This document shows, piece by piece, positions 15,554-23,439 of a stretch of 27,570 bases of DNA; the stretch's first letter is position 1; every line of letters begins with the position of its first letter. A model generated the notes under the pieces. The model made no database searches, was not told the DNA's origin, and worked only from the letters and a program-made list of their open reading frames with translations. Source of the stretch: SAR324 cluster bacterium (GTDB lineage Bacteria > SAR324 > XYD2-FULL-50-16); contig NVSR01000115.1 of the NCBI GenBank assembly GCA_002401295.1, positions 1 through 27,570 on the forward strand, in the 5' to 3' direction. A program made the translations under genes and the position numbers.

Positions 15554-17439
15554 GGATTTTCTTGTAAGGGTTTAGCTTCAGCGATTCGGTTGTATGCGGG
15601 AAGGCTGTCTTTAAAGTCCTTTGGGTAATAGGTTTCTATCCATTGGTCAATATCAACTTCATCGATTTGATCTTCGTTTAAAAATTGCTGGGCATAATCG
15701 AGGTAAAGCCCTGATTTAAGAAAAATCCTTATTATTTCAGCATCAAGTAGATTGTCTTTTACCATAAATCCTAAAATTTGTAGTGATTTGGATAAAGGCA
15801 TGGGCTCTTTATAAGGACGATCCTTTGCCGTTAAGGCTTCAAAGACATCCACGATGGCAATGATCCTAGACTGGATTGGTAATTGCGGAGCTTTTAGTTG
15901 ATTAGGGTAGCCTGTGCCGCTTAACGTTTCGTGATGGGCCCCGGCATAGAGAGGCAGCTTCATCATTTTTCGAGGGAAGGGTAATTTCATCAACCAACGC
16001 CAGGAACGATCGGAATGGGCGTTAATGATGAGCCTCTCCTCTGGCGATAAGGTTCCTCGTTGAATCAGGAGTAAGGCTTTTTCTTCTTCTGAAATCAGTG
16101 GCCCTACTTGGCCATTCCGACTGGCTTCAACTCCAAGGATTTTTCTTTCTCCCAGAACCATCTTTGTGTTTAGTTGGAAATATTCCTTTCGCGTTATACT
16201 TGCGGTTTTTAGAATTTTTTCTTCCAACTCTTTGGAAAGGAATTCCCCACCCAAATTGGATTGACATAAAAGGTGCACATCTGTGGCTAGTTCCTGGAGG
16301 GCTTCATTCTTTTCTTTTTCAACCTCGATGAAATACCGCTCCCCTTTATCATTTTCCATACCCAGAATTTTTTTCTGGAGTGCTTCAATTTCAATATCTT
16401 TCGCCTTAGAATTAAAGCGTTCGACAACTAATTCAAAGCGATCAAAAAGAGTTTGCAGTTTGACGGATTTGGAAACAATATATTCCGGGGTGGTCAACTT
16501 ACCGATATCATGCATCCAACCGGCAAGTTCTAATTCCGCGTGTTGATCGGCATCAAAATGGATGTCTTCATACATCCCCTCAGCCCATTCATCAACGGCC
16601 TTACCCATAGAAACCGTCAACAGAGCCACTCGATTGATATGTGCGAAGGTGTAGGGTGATTTTTCGCCCAATCCTTCAGCCAGCACTTGTACGAAGGCAT
16701 TAAAGAGTTCTACTTGCTCCTTTAGTAACTTTTGGGTCGTTAAGGAAACTGCAGCTTGGTAAGAAAGGGATTGAACAATGGCTTGATCTTGATCGGTAAA
16801 GGGGATAACTTTTCCCGTTTGATCCTTGCGGTTGATCAATTGCAGGACACCATTGATTTGATTTTCATGGTCCCGTAACGGAATTACCAACATTGACTGT
16901 GAACGATAGCCTGTGGTTTGATCATATTTTTTTGTTCCACTAAAATCAAAACCCTCTGCATCATAAACATCTGGAATATTGACGATCCAGCCAGTATTAG
17001 CGCAGTAGGCTGAAACATTCGAGTGGTTGGGCTTACCTGCTTTATCCAAGGGGACTGGAGGTAGGGAAATTTTATTGGTACTGGAGGAGCGTTCAAAAAT
17101 ATTGAGGGTTTCGTTTTGAAGGACTTCAAAAGAAAGTGCTTTGGATTTTATCTCTCCAGGATTGAAGGGATCGTCATAGTACTCTACCTGGATCATGTAT
17201 ACAGTACCACCATCGGCATAGGTCAGTTCCCGCGCCGTATCCAGGATGATTTCCAGGACTGTGGATTGTTCCTGGACCCTATTTAGTTCTGCACCAGCAA
17301 GGGATTGAATCTCGACTTGTCGTTCCAGATCTTTAATCCCTTCTTCTAACTTCCTAAAAAGAAATAAATACTCTTCATTTTCAGGAAACTGATCACGAAT
17401 TAAATTGTTCAGTTGAATTAATCGTTCGGAGATCTTCAT
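15550..17439 (-). CDS. GAF-HD-GYP cyclic-di-GMP phosphodiesterase
   Basis: The 629-aa soluble protein has an N-terminal coiled coil (1-55), a GAF sensor (about 57-238, ending in VIPLRDHENQINGVLQLINR) and an HD-GYP domain. Its metal and signature residues are intact: H267 in the first helix, HDIGK (310-314), H475 in INAHSD, HHETLSGTGYP (502-512) and RIIAIVDVFEALTAKDRPYK. HD-GYP proteins of this type hydrolyse c-di-GMP. About 150 residues, partly charged and coiled-coil-like, are inserted between HDIGK and HSD, well beyond the usual spacing. It overlaps the secreted PPC-like gene downstream by ATGA. A GAG 8 nt before the ATG is the only ribosome binding signal, and a 7-bp hairpin lies just upstream. 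Confidence 0.93.
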   Translation of the reverse strand: MKISERLIQLNNLIRDQFPENEEYLFLFRKLEEGIKDLERQVEIQSLAGAELNRVQEQSTVLEIILDTARELTYADGGTVYMIQVEYYDDPFNPGEIKSKALSFEVLQNETLNIFERSSSTNKISLPPVPLDKAGKPNHSNVSAYCANTGWIVNIPDVYDAEGFDFSGTKKYDQTTGYRSQSMLVIPLRDHENQINGVLQLINRKDQTGKVIPFTDQDQAIVQSLSYQAAVSLTTQKLLKEQVELFNAFVQVLAEGLGEKSPYTFAHINRVALLTVSMGKAVDEWAEGMYEDIHFDADQHAELELAGWMHDIGKLTTPEYIVSKSVKLQTLFDRFELVVERFNSKAKDIEIEALQKKILGMENDKGERYFIEVEKEKNEALQELATDVHLLCQSNLGGEFLSKELEEKILKTASITRKEYFQLNTKMVLGERKILGVEASRNGQVGPLISEEEKALLLIQRGTLSPEERLIINAHSDRSWRWLMKLPFPRKMMKLPLYAGAHHETLSGTGYPNQLKAPQLPIQSRIIAIVDVFEALTAKDRPYKEPMPLSKSLQILGFMVKDNLLDAEIIRIFLKSGLYLDYAQQFLNEDQIDEVDIDQWIETYYPKDFKDSLPAYNRIAEAKPLQENP

Positions 17440-17454
17440 AATATCAACTCAATT

Positions 17455-17472
17455 CCTTTTGATGACAAAAGG
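17455..17472 (-). promoter_or_regulatory. hairpin in the 5' untranslated region of the HD-GYP gene
   Basis: A perfect 7-bp inverted repeat (CCTTTTG/CAAAAGG, 4-nt loop) ends 15 nt before the HD-GYP start. The arm nearest the gene carries AAAAGG, a Shine-Dalgarno-like sequence that would be hidden in the stem, although it sits rather far from the ATG. The rest of the 17440-17558 gap shows nothing recognisable. Confidence 0.3.
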
Positions 17473-17558
17473 TGCATTTTGTTTAGTCAATAAAGCTCAA
17501 TCCACGTCCTCATGCAATACCAGATTAAGCTCAGCTCTTAAGAACAATGTATCTGATT

Positions 17559-17942
17559 TTACCTTTGCAGACGTTCTTTTTGTTCTTGTGCCTCTTTACA
17601 CTGGATACAACGACTGGTGACAGGACGAGCGTTGAGTCGGTTTTTCCCGATGTACTCTTCACATTCTTCACATTCGTTGTAGGTTCCTTCCTTCAGGCGC
17701 TTGAGGGCTTTTTGTATCTTTCGGATTAACTTTCGCTCTCTATCCCTAATACGTAAGGTTGTATTTCTTTCAAATTCGAAGGAGGCACGATCATTAGGAT
17801 CGGGGAAGTCCTGCTTACTTCCCTGCATTTCATGTACAGTGTCATCGGAGCCGTTGACTAAACCACTTAGTTTTCTCTCCAGTCGTACACGAAAGAACGC
17901 TGTTTCCTCTTCAGTTAATTCCGGTGAATTATTAAATTCCAT
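17559..17942 (-). CDS. dksA: DksA/TraR-family zinc-finger RNA polymerase factor
   Basis: The 127-aa member of the DksA family binds the RNA polymerase secondary channel and, with ppGpp, adjusts promoter use in the stringent response. The coiled-coil tip has DPNDRAS (D48, D51, A53), matching the DxxDxA motif of functional DksA. The four-Cys zinc finger is complete: C91, C94, C112, C115 (CEECEEYIG and RCIQCK). It is shorter than the 151-aa E. coli protein, mainly at the N-terminus. GGGGGA immediately precedes the ATG by about 3 nt. It sits 64 nt downstream of the exported unknown gene on the same strand. Confidence 0.93.
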   Translation of the reverse strand: MEFNNSPELTEEETAFFRVRLERKLSGLVNGSDDTVHEMQGSKQDFPDPNDRASFEFERNTTLRIRDRERKLIRKIQKALKRLKEGTYNECEECEEYIGKNRLNARPVTSRCIQCKEAQEQKERLQR

Positions 17943-18006
17943 TTTCCCCCAATATTTACTGTCTTAAATATACTGGCTTGGAACTAAATCCCCTTCCTGG
18001 GAACCG

Positions 18007-18696
18007 TTAACGGTAGCTGATTTGGGCCGTCTGTCCATCACTAAGCACATATCCAAGCATATTATCACTTAACCATTTGATCTTTAGGCTGGAACGAAAG
18101 TCCTGGATAATAGACGGTAGCGTTATGATCTGACCAGAGTCCGGTTCGACTACATGAATCTTAAAGGTATACCGATATCGATCGGGTCCATCCTCTTGTT
18201 GCACTCTCTCACCTTTGGCGATGTGAAAAAAGACTGCTTTGCCATTTTTATTCACGGTCAATCCATTAGCAGTTCGAGAGTTTGGTAAGAGGTCTTGAAT
18301 TTTATCATTCACAAGCCGATACAACTTACTCACGCTGCTTTTTTTGCTTTTTGTGCGCAGCTGGTAGTAGCCCATGCCCATGTTTTTGAACTTCGCAGCT
18401 GCACTTCCCGTATATCCCAGGACCTGTTGCTTCGTAGCTGTTGTGCCTGCGTAGATATAGCCCACAGGAGCCTCGTGTATATCAAAGAGAATCAAATTTT
18501 TGCGTGAAACCAAATGAGTCCGTTCTCGATAGATACTATTTCCCTGCTGTCCAGCGGGGAAAATTTGATAATCATCTTTGAACTCGACAATACCACTATT
18601 GCCTGACTCCACTCCTAGTTCCTGTGCAGGAGCTATACCAGAGACAAGTAATAAAAAGGTAACCAAGCAGCAGTTTAAAATTTTACCAAACATCAT
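18007..18696 (-). CDS. exported protein of unknown function next to lolA
   Basis: The 229-aa product has a Sec signal peptide with a hydrophobic core (about 9-20) and likely cleavage after APA at residue 24, giving a periplasmic protein of about 205 residues. I recognise no domain. The sequence is beta-strand-like, with repeated YR, FH and IH patterns and no cysteine in the mature part. Two adjacent ATGs (18696 and 18693) are possible. AAAGG is 4 nt from the first and 7 nt from the second, which slightly favours the second. It lies 64 nt downstream of lolA and upstream of dksA on the same strand, so it may share lolA transcription and an envelope role (inference). Confidence 0.75.
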   Translation of the reverse strand: MMFGKILNCCLVTFLLLVSGIAPAQELGVESGNSGIVEFKDDYQIFPAGQQGNSIYRERTHLVSRKNLILFDIHEAPVGYIYAGTTATKQQVLGYTGSAAAKFKNMGMGYYQLRTKSKKSSVSKLYRLVNDKIQDLLPNSRTANGLTVNKNGKAVFFHIAKGERVQQEDGPDRYRYTFKIHVVEPDSGQIITLPSIIQDFRSSLKIKWLSDNMLGYVLSDGQTAQISYR

Positions 18697-18760
18697 TGAG
18701 CCTTTAATTTATCTAATCCATCGGAGCATTACTAATGGGTCCGTAAACCCCAATCAAACA

Positions 18761-19438
18761 TTAATTATTTATTCCGTCAATAATTTCCATATCTTCGGGA
18801 ATTTGGTATTCGAAGTCCTCTGCACTCATCACAGGGTTTAACGTGATCTGCGAAAAGGTTACTTTTCTGTAATTTTGCTGGGCATCAATGATCACAAACT
18901 GCCTGATACTGAAGCTCTTTTCATCAATCCCTAATTGTAACTCCACCAAATTGGAACTTTTCTTTTTAGGTGCCAGGAATAAGGGTTTGATCCCAGGGGA
19001 GGAGTCCAACCAACTCTTAGTTGGTTCAATCGGATAGAAATGTTCCCGGAGTTGTGTCTTATCTAATAAAAATGAAAGCGCATTGATTTGAGTTACTTGG
19101 TCCAAGGGTTGGATGGTCACATTTTCTAAAATGGGATCAATAATCCAGATTGTTTGCCGGCCGATCAGGATTTCCAATTCATCGGGTTGCAGGTAGACCC
19201 ATTTCATCAGTCCCGGCTGTAGATATCGAACCTGCCCGTTGGAGAATACTTTTTTTTCCTGTAGAGCGTCATAATATTCTTGATTGAATTTTCCTTCAAA
19301 ACTTTGAATACGATCGAAATATTGATCCACAAAATGAGAAAAATTTTCAACAGCTCTCGCTGGCTGGGCGATGAATAATAAGGTAAAAAGCAGTAAAAAC
19401 CAAGGGGTTTTTGAAATTGTATTCCGCCATGCTTGCAT
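18761..19438 (-). CDS. lolA: outer-membrane lipoprotein carrier protein LolA
   Basis: The 225-aa periplasmic chaperone accepts lipoproteins from the LolCDE complex and passes them to the outer membrane. The signal peptide ends near ARA at residue 29. The mature start FSHFVDQYFDRIQSFEGKFNQEYYD matches the LolA N-terminus. The characteristic GQVRYLQPGLMKWVYLQPDELEILIGRQTIWIIDP follows in pieces at about 68-103, with the family's Arg in the VRY strand. Later, QINALSFLLD and a VTFSQITLNP strand complete the half-barrel. AGAAGGA 8 nt before the ATG supports the start. A hairpin separates it from guaA upstream. It implies a diderm cell with outer-membrane lipoproteins. Confidence 0.9.
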   Translation of the reverse strand: MQAWRNTISKTPWFLLLFTLLFIAQPARAVENFSHFVDQYFDRIQSFEGKFNQEYYDALQEKKVFSNGQVRYLQPGLMKWVYLQPDELEILIGRQTIWIIDPILENVTIQPLDQVTQINALSFLLDKTQLREHFYPIEPTKSWLDSSPGIKPLFLAPKKKSSNLVELQLGIDEKSFSIRQFVIIDAQQNYRKVTFSQITLNPVMSAEDFEYQIPEDMEIIDGINN

Positions 19439-19479
19439 TGTTTGATTCCTTCTCTGTCCGTTCGGTCCTTAAGGGGAAT

Positions 19480-19510
19480 AAGCCCTGAGAGTTCTCAGCT
19501 CACAGGGCTT
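19480..19510 (-). terminator. hairpin after guaA
   Basis: The arms AAGCCCTG (19480-19487) and CAGGGCTT (19503-19510) pair perfectly. The stem extends by three more pairs after one mismatch, giving about 11 pairs. It lies about 35 nt past the guaA stop and about 40 nt before lolA. The downstream sequence on the minus strand is ATTCCCC, so there is no U-tract. Confidence 0.5.
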
Positions 19511-19544
19511 AGGAACCTCAATTTACATCGCTTCTATGGGTTAA

Positions 19545-21077
19545 CTATTCCCACTCGATTGTTCCGGGAGGTTTGGAGGTGATGTCATAAACGACCCGAT
19601 TAACCTTTGGGACTTCGTTCACGATTCGATTAGAGATCCTACCTAACAAATCATAGGGTAAGTGAGTCCAGTCAGCGGTCATGGCATCTTTTGAATCCAC
19701 ACAGCGAAGGGCGACAGTCCATTCGTAAGTCCGACAGTCTCCCATAACTCCCACTGATTTTACCGGTAACAGTACTGCGAAGGATTGCCAAACTTTTCTG
19801 TACCATCCGGCCTTTTTGATCTCAGTCATCACAATTTTATCCGCCTTTTGCAAGGTCTCTACACGCTCATCTGTAATTTCTCCTAGAATACGAATGCCTA
19901 GTCCAGGACCAGGAAATGGATGTCTGAAAACGACGTCTTCATCCAATCCCAAAGTCAGTCCCAGTTCCCGAACCTCATCTTTAAAGAGTTCACGCAAAGG
20001 CTCTACGAGTTCCATCTTCATGTCTTCCGGTAACCCACCCACGTTATGGTGGCTCTTGATGACAGCGGAAGGTCCCTTAAATGACTCTGATTCGATCACA
20101 TCAGGATAAAGAGTTCCCTGGGCGAGGAAGCGAACCTCATTCAGTTTGGTACTTTCGGCATCAAAAATCTCTATGAATGTATTGCCAATTATTTTACGCT
20201 TTTTCTCTGGGTCCGTAACCCCAATTAGTTTATCCAGGAACAGTCTCTTGGCATCAACATGAATTAGGTTAACATGCAGGTGGGTTCGGAACAACTTGAT
20301 GACTCGGTCAGCTTCTCCTTGTCTCAACAAGCCATTATCTACAAAAACACAGACCAGTTGGTCACCAATAGCTTTGTGCAAGAGTGCTGCGACGACGGAG
20401 GAATCAACTCCACCACTGAGGGCACAAAGAACCTTTTCTTTGCCAACTCTTTTGCGAATCTGCTCCAGCTGAGTTTCCATGAAGGACTGCATGCTCCAGG
20501 AGCCTTCACAACCACAGATCTCAAAAATAAAGTTCTTAAGAACTTGAGTGCCGTAATTGGTGTGCACTACTTCGGGATGGAATTGAATACCGAAAAACTT
20601 TTTCTCCAAATGGGCAATTGCCGCATAGGGAGAACTCTGGCTGGTAGCTAAGACTTCAAATCCTTGAGGGATGGAGATCACGCGGTCGCCATGGCTCATC
20701 CAAACGACGACTTCCTTTTCCTGGGGGACATCTTGGAAAAAAGTTCCCTCATGGTCAATGTGAATACCTGTCCTTCCGTATTCTGAATGGTCTGAATTTT
20801 CAACCTTTCCTCCCAAGAGGGAGACCATCAGCTGCTGTCCGTAGCAGATACCCAAGACAGGGACTCCCCAGTCAAAGAGCTCAGGATCAATAGTGGGTGC
20901 GTTTTCACCCAGCACGGAGCTAGGGCCACCAGATAGGATGATTCCTTGAGGCTGCAGAGCCTTAATCTTTTCCAGTGGGACGGTGCAGGGGTGAATCTCA
21001 CAATACACCTTTTGTTCCCGAATACGGCGAGCGATTAACTGAGTGAATTGAGAACCGAAATCTAAAATAACTATCAT
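19545..21077 (-). CDS. guaA: GMP synthase (glutamine-hydrolysing)
   Basis: The 510-aa enzyme converts XMP, ATP and glutamine to GMP. The N-terminal class I amidotransferase domain has the nucleophile C78 in LGICYGQQ and the H167/E169 pair in FHPEV. The ATP-pyrophosphatase domain has the PP-loop SGGVDSS (221-227), and the C-terminal dimerisation domain ends in the conserved GTIEWE. I chose the ATG at 21077 because the family begins MIVILDFGSQ. An in-frame extension to 21173 has no ribosome site, is composed of low-complexity codons and overlaps structured leader sequence. No good Shine-Dalgarno is visible at 21077 either. guaB is not in the window. Confidence 0.97.
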   Translation of the reverse strand: MIVILDFGSQFTQLIARRIREQKVYCEIHPCTVPLEKIKALQPQGIILSGGPSSVLGENAPTIDPELFDWGVPVLGICYGQQLMVSLLGGKVENSDHSEYGRTGIHIDHEGTFFQDVPQEKEVVVWMSHGDRVISIPQGFEVLATSQSSPYAAIAHLEKKFFGIQFHPEVVHTNYGTQVLKNFIFEICGCEGSWSMQSFMETQLEQIRKRVGKEKVLCALSGGVDSSVVAALLHKAIGDQLVCVFVDNGLLRQGEADRVIKLFRTHLHVNLIHVDAKRLFLDKLIGVTDPEKKRKIIGNTFIEIFDAESTKLNEVRFLAQGTLYPDVIESESFKGPSAVIKSHHNVGGLPEDMKMELVEPLRELFKDEVRELGLTLGLDEDVVFRHPFPGPGLGIRILGEITDERVETLQKADKIVMTEIKKAGWYRKVWQSFAVLLPVKSVGVMGDCRTYEWTVALRCVDSKDAMTADWTHLPYDLLGRISNRIVNEVPKVNRVVYDITSKPPGTIEWE

Positions 21078-21120
21078 TTCGTCGTCTAAGTGTTGCAAAA
21101 GCTGAAAAAATGGGGGACTC

Positions 21121-21192
21121 AAAAAAAATGTTCCTGCAAGAGGCCCCAAGGGGGAACTACCGGACAGTCCCATGAACTTTGTTGTGGAACAT
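21121..21192 (-). promoter_or_regulatory. possible attenuator-like RNA structure in the guaA leader
   Basis: On the minus strand ATGTTCC (21192-21186) can pair with GGAACAT (21134-21128), directly followed by a run of Ts (21128-21121), as in an intrinsic terminator. Between the arms lie two small hairpins, GGAC/GTCC and CCCC/GGGG. Upstream on the same strand CAGCATCCCC (about 21281-21272) can pair with either GATGCTG or GGGGATG. The second choice overlaps the first arm of the terminator-like stem, so the pairings could exclude each other. This suggests premature termination control of guaA. Short G/C runs can produce such pairings by chance, so confidence is modest. Confidence 0.35.
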
Positions 21193-21296
21193 CCCCCAGC
21201 ATCGCCTAAATCTCAGTTTATTTCAACCTGAGCTTCCTAAAGGGGGAATTCTTTCTGTAAACTGATTTTATGGGGATGCTGTAAAGGGCTAAGCCA

Positions 21297-21878
21297 CTAA
21301 TAGCCTAAAAGTTTTTCTGTTGTTTCAATGGCAATGTGGATCACTTTGATGTGAATTTCTTGAATGCGATCACTGGTCACAGCCAGAGGGACGGTGATGG
21401 CAAGGTCTACAAGGTCCTTTATTTTTCCGCCACCTTTCCCCAAAAGTCCAACCGTGTACATTCCCTTGGCCCTTGCAGCCTCCACAGCCTTAATAATATT
21501 AGGAGAATTGCCAGAGGTTGAGAGCACTAACAGGAGGTCTCCCTTTTGCCCCACTCCCTCTATATAGCGAGAGAAAATAGCATCAAACCCGTAGTCATTG
21601 CCGGTACAGGTCAGGTGCGAGGGGTCGGAAATGGAAAGAGCTGGTAGAGAGGGACGATCCTCTCGAAAGCGGCCTGTCAGCTCTTCGGCGAAATGCATGG
21701 CATCACACATGCTACCACCATTGCCACAGGAGATAATTTTATTTCCCTGGCGAATTCTCGTCGCCATTTGTTCCGCGAACGCAGCAACCTGCTCCAGGTT
21801 CTGAGAGGAAGCGCAAAAACTTTCCAAAACCTCCCTGGAGGTTTGAAAAGAATTGCGGACTAAATCTAATTCCTGCAT
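21297..21878 (-). CDS. gmhA: phosphoheptose isomerase
   Basis: The 193-aa SIS-domain enzyme converts sedoheptulose 7-phosphate to D-glycero-D-manno-heptose 7-phosphate, the first step toward LPS core heptose. The sequence follows E. coli GmhA closely: GNGGSMCDAMHFAEELTGRF, then TCTGNDYGFDAIFSRY, LSTSGNSPNIIKAVEAA and DRIQEIHIKVIH. The zinc/active-site residues are H62, E66, Q173 and H181. AAAGGAG 5 nt before the ATG is strong. It is the last gene of a minus-strand run with trpS and a small membrane protein (11 nt gap), with no other LPS-heptose gene beside it. Confidence 0.96.
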   Translation of the reverse strand: MQELDLVRNSFQTSREVLESFCASSQNLEQVAAFAEQMATRIRQGNKIISCGNGGSMCDAMHFAEELTGRFREDRPSLPALSISDPSHLTCTGNDYGFDAIFSRYIEGVGQKGDLLLVLSTSGNSPNIIKAVEAARAKGMYTVGLLGKGGGKIKDLVDLAITVPLAVTSDRIQEIHIKVIHIAIETTEKLLGY

Positions 21879-21889
21879 AGAGGCTCCTT

Positions 21890-22210
21890 TTAATCTTCTA
21901 GCTGTTTTTTCTTATTGGGGACAAAGATAAGAACACCTCCCGCACCCATCAGTCCTAGGCCCAGTATCCAGGGAATCAAGAGCAGGGGACCAAATAACTT
22001 AAATACTCCCCAAAGTAGGACTCCGGATGTCGTAAAAGTGATGCCATCCACATAGCTTTTGCGTAAGAAGCAGCGGTACAGACCGTAGCCGGTAAGAGCG
22101 ATAGGTACCAAACTGATTACATATTTTAATGCGAATAAAGCACCCCCCATCAACATTAGTTCAGCGCCAAACCAGCGTCGACTTTTTCCTTTTCTATTGA
22201 AAATTTTCAT
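21890..22210 (-). CDS. small membrane protein, function unknown
   Basis: The 106-aa protein has a basic N-terminus (MKIFNRKGKSRR) and two to three hydrophobic segments at about 18-46, 58-72 and 74-97, then a charged C-terminus (PNKKKQLED). The composition suggests an inner-membrane protein with a cytoplasmic N-terminus. No conserved family is apparent to me. AAGG lies 4 nt before the ATG and the site overlaps the trpS stop region, so translation may be coupled. It sits between trpS (8 nt) and gmhA (11 nt). Confidence 0.8.
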   Translation of the reverse strand: MKIFNRKGKSRRWFGAELMLMGGALFALKYVISLVPIALTGYGLYRCFLRKSYVDGITFTTSGVLLWGVFKLFGPLLLIPWILGLGLMGAGGVLIFVPNKKKQLED

Positions 22211-22218
22211 AGTGCCTT

Positions 22219-23208
22219 TTAGATGCCAATGGAGTTTCGGATTTTTGCCAAGAGAGGTGTCGCTATTTTCCTGGCTTTAACTGCACCTTCTCGCAGGATA
22301 CGGTCCACTTCCTCTTTATGGGCCATGTAGTAATTATACTTCTCTCGTCCTTCTGCGAAAGAATCTTCCAGGCGCTCAAACAGCTCTTGTTTGGCTGTAC
22401 CATAACCAAGGCCACCTGCCAGGTATCGTCCCCTTAAATCCTCAATTTGCTCGGGAGTGGAGAAATGTTGATAAATGGCAAAAATGTTGCAGCTATCCGG
22501 ATCTTTTGCCTCTTCCACTCCTTTAGAATCCGATACAATTTGCATCACTTTCTTGCGAACCTCCTTAGGCGTAGCAAAGAGGGGGATTTCATTGTGGTAA
22601 CTCTTACTCATTTTTCGACCATCGATTCCAGGAATTGTTTTTACATTTTCCTGGATCAAAGGTTCGGGCAGAGTGAAGATCTTTTTGTAATTTTGATTGA
22701 AGGTATGAGCCATGTCACGGGCCATTTCTAAATGTTGCTTTTGGTCCTGTCCTACGGGAACAACATTGCTATTAAACATGAGAATATCAGCCGCCATCAA
22801 AACAGGATAGTTGAATAGACCACAGTTGATGCCCATATCCGGGTCATTCTCAAACTCCAGGTTTTTATCCACACAAGCTTTGTAAGCATGAGCTCGGTTC
22901 AATAAACCTTTGGGAGTGAAGCAAGATAGAATCCAATTTAATTCAAAAATCTCAGGAATATCCGATTGACGGTAGAAAACCACCTTCTCCGGGTCCAAGC
23001 CTGCGGCTAACCAGGTAGCGGCAACCTTATAAATCTGCTCATGCAGTAACTTCTTATCTTTGACTGAGGTTAAGGCGTGATAGTCTGCAATGAAGTAAAA
23101 GGCCAAGTAATCCTTAGTTAACTCCAACGCCGGTTTGATTGCGCCCAATAAATTTCCCAAGTGAGGAGTTCCGGTGGGTTTGATTCCGGTTAAAGCAATT
23201 TTAGCCAT
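22219..23208 (-). CDS. trpS: tryptophanyl-tRNA synthetase
   Basis: This 329-aa class I synthetase has the usual bacterial TrpRS length and charges tRNA-Trp. The HIGH-type motif reads HLGN (16-19) after GIKPTGTP, and the KMSKS loop is exact at 199-203 (DGRKMSKSYHN). The tryptophan-pocket region MGINCGLFNYPVLMAADILMF and PVGQDQKQHLEMARD are conserved. The ribosome site is weak (AGAGAA about 9 nt upstream). The 231-nt divergent gap to the phosphohexomutase gene carries a 7-bp inverted repeat (23260-23266 with 23284-23290) that could form a leader hairpin. I found no convincing promoter there for either gene. Confidence 0.97.
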   Translation of the reverse strand: MAKIALTGIKPTGTPHLGNLLGAIKPALELTKDYLAFYFIADYHALTSVKDKKLLHEQIYKVAATWLAAGLDPEKVVFYRQSDIPEIFELNWILSCFTPKGLLNRAHAYKACVDKNLEFENDPDMGINCGLFNYPVLMAADILMFNSNVVPVGQDQKQHLEMARDMAHTFNQNYKKIFTLPEPLIQENVKTIPGIDGRKMSKSYHNEIPLFATPKEVRKKVMQIVSDSKGVEEAKDPDSCNIFAIYQHFSTPEQIEDLRGRYLAGGLGYGTAKQELFERLEDSFAEGREKYNYYMAHKEEVDRILREGAVKARKIATPLLAKIRNSIGI

Positions 23209-23439
23209 GTCTTCTAATTCTCTGTTAGTTAAAAGGAGATTTTTTTTCTGAAGGAACTCAAAAGCAGGACAAGCTTCCTCTTTTGCTTTTCGTTGAATTC
23301 ACTCATTAGTACTAAAGTGAGGAAAACTAAATCAAGCTGAAAATTCCTCTTCCCTCTCTTTACGGAATCCTCAGTGTTATTTTAAGATCCCCTTGACTTC
23401 ACAACGATAATTAAACAAAAAAAAGGAATAGCGATAATA

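Noticed and set aside
21078..21173. 32-residue N-terminal extension of guaA
   Set aside because: GMP synthases begin at MIVILDFGSQ. The extension has no ribosome site and coincides with G/C and T runs of a probable leader RNA.
23393..23415. TTGACT plus GATAAT as a promoter for the phosphohexomutase gene
   Set aside because: The two boxes are only about 8 nt apart, far too close for a sigma70 promoter.
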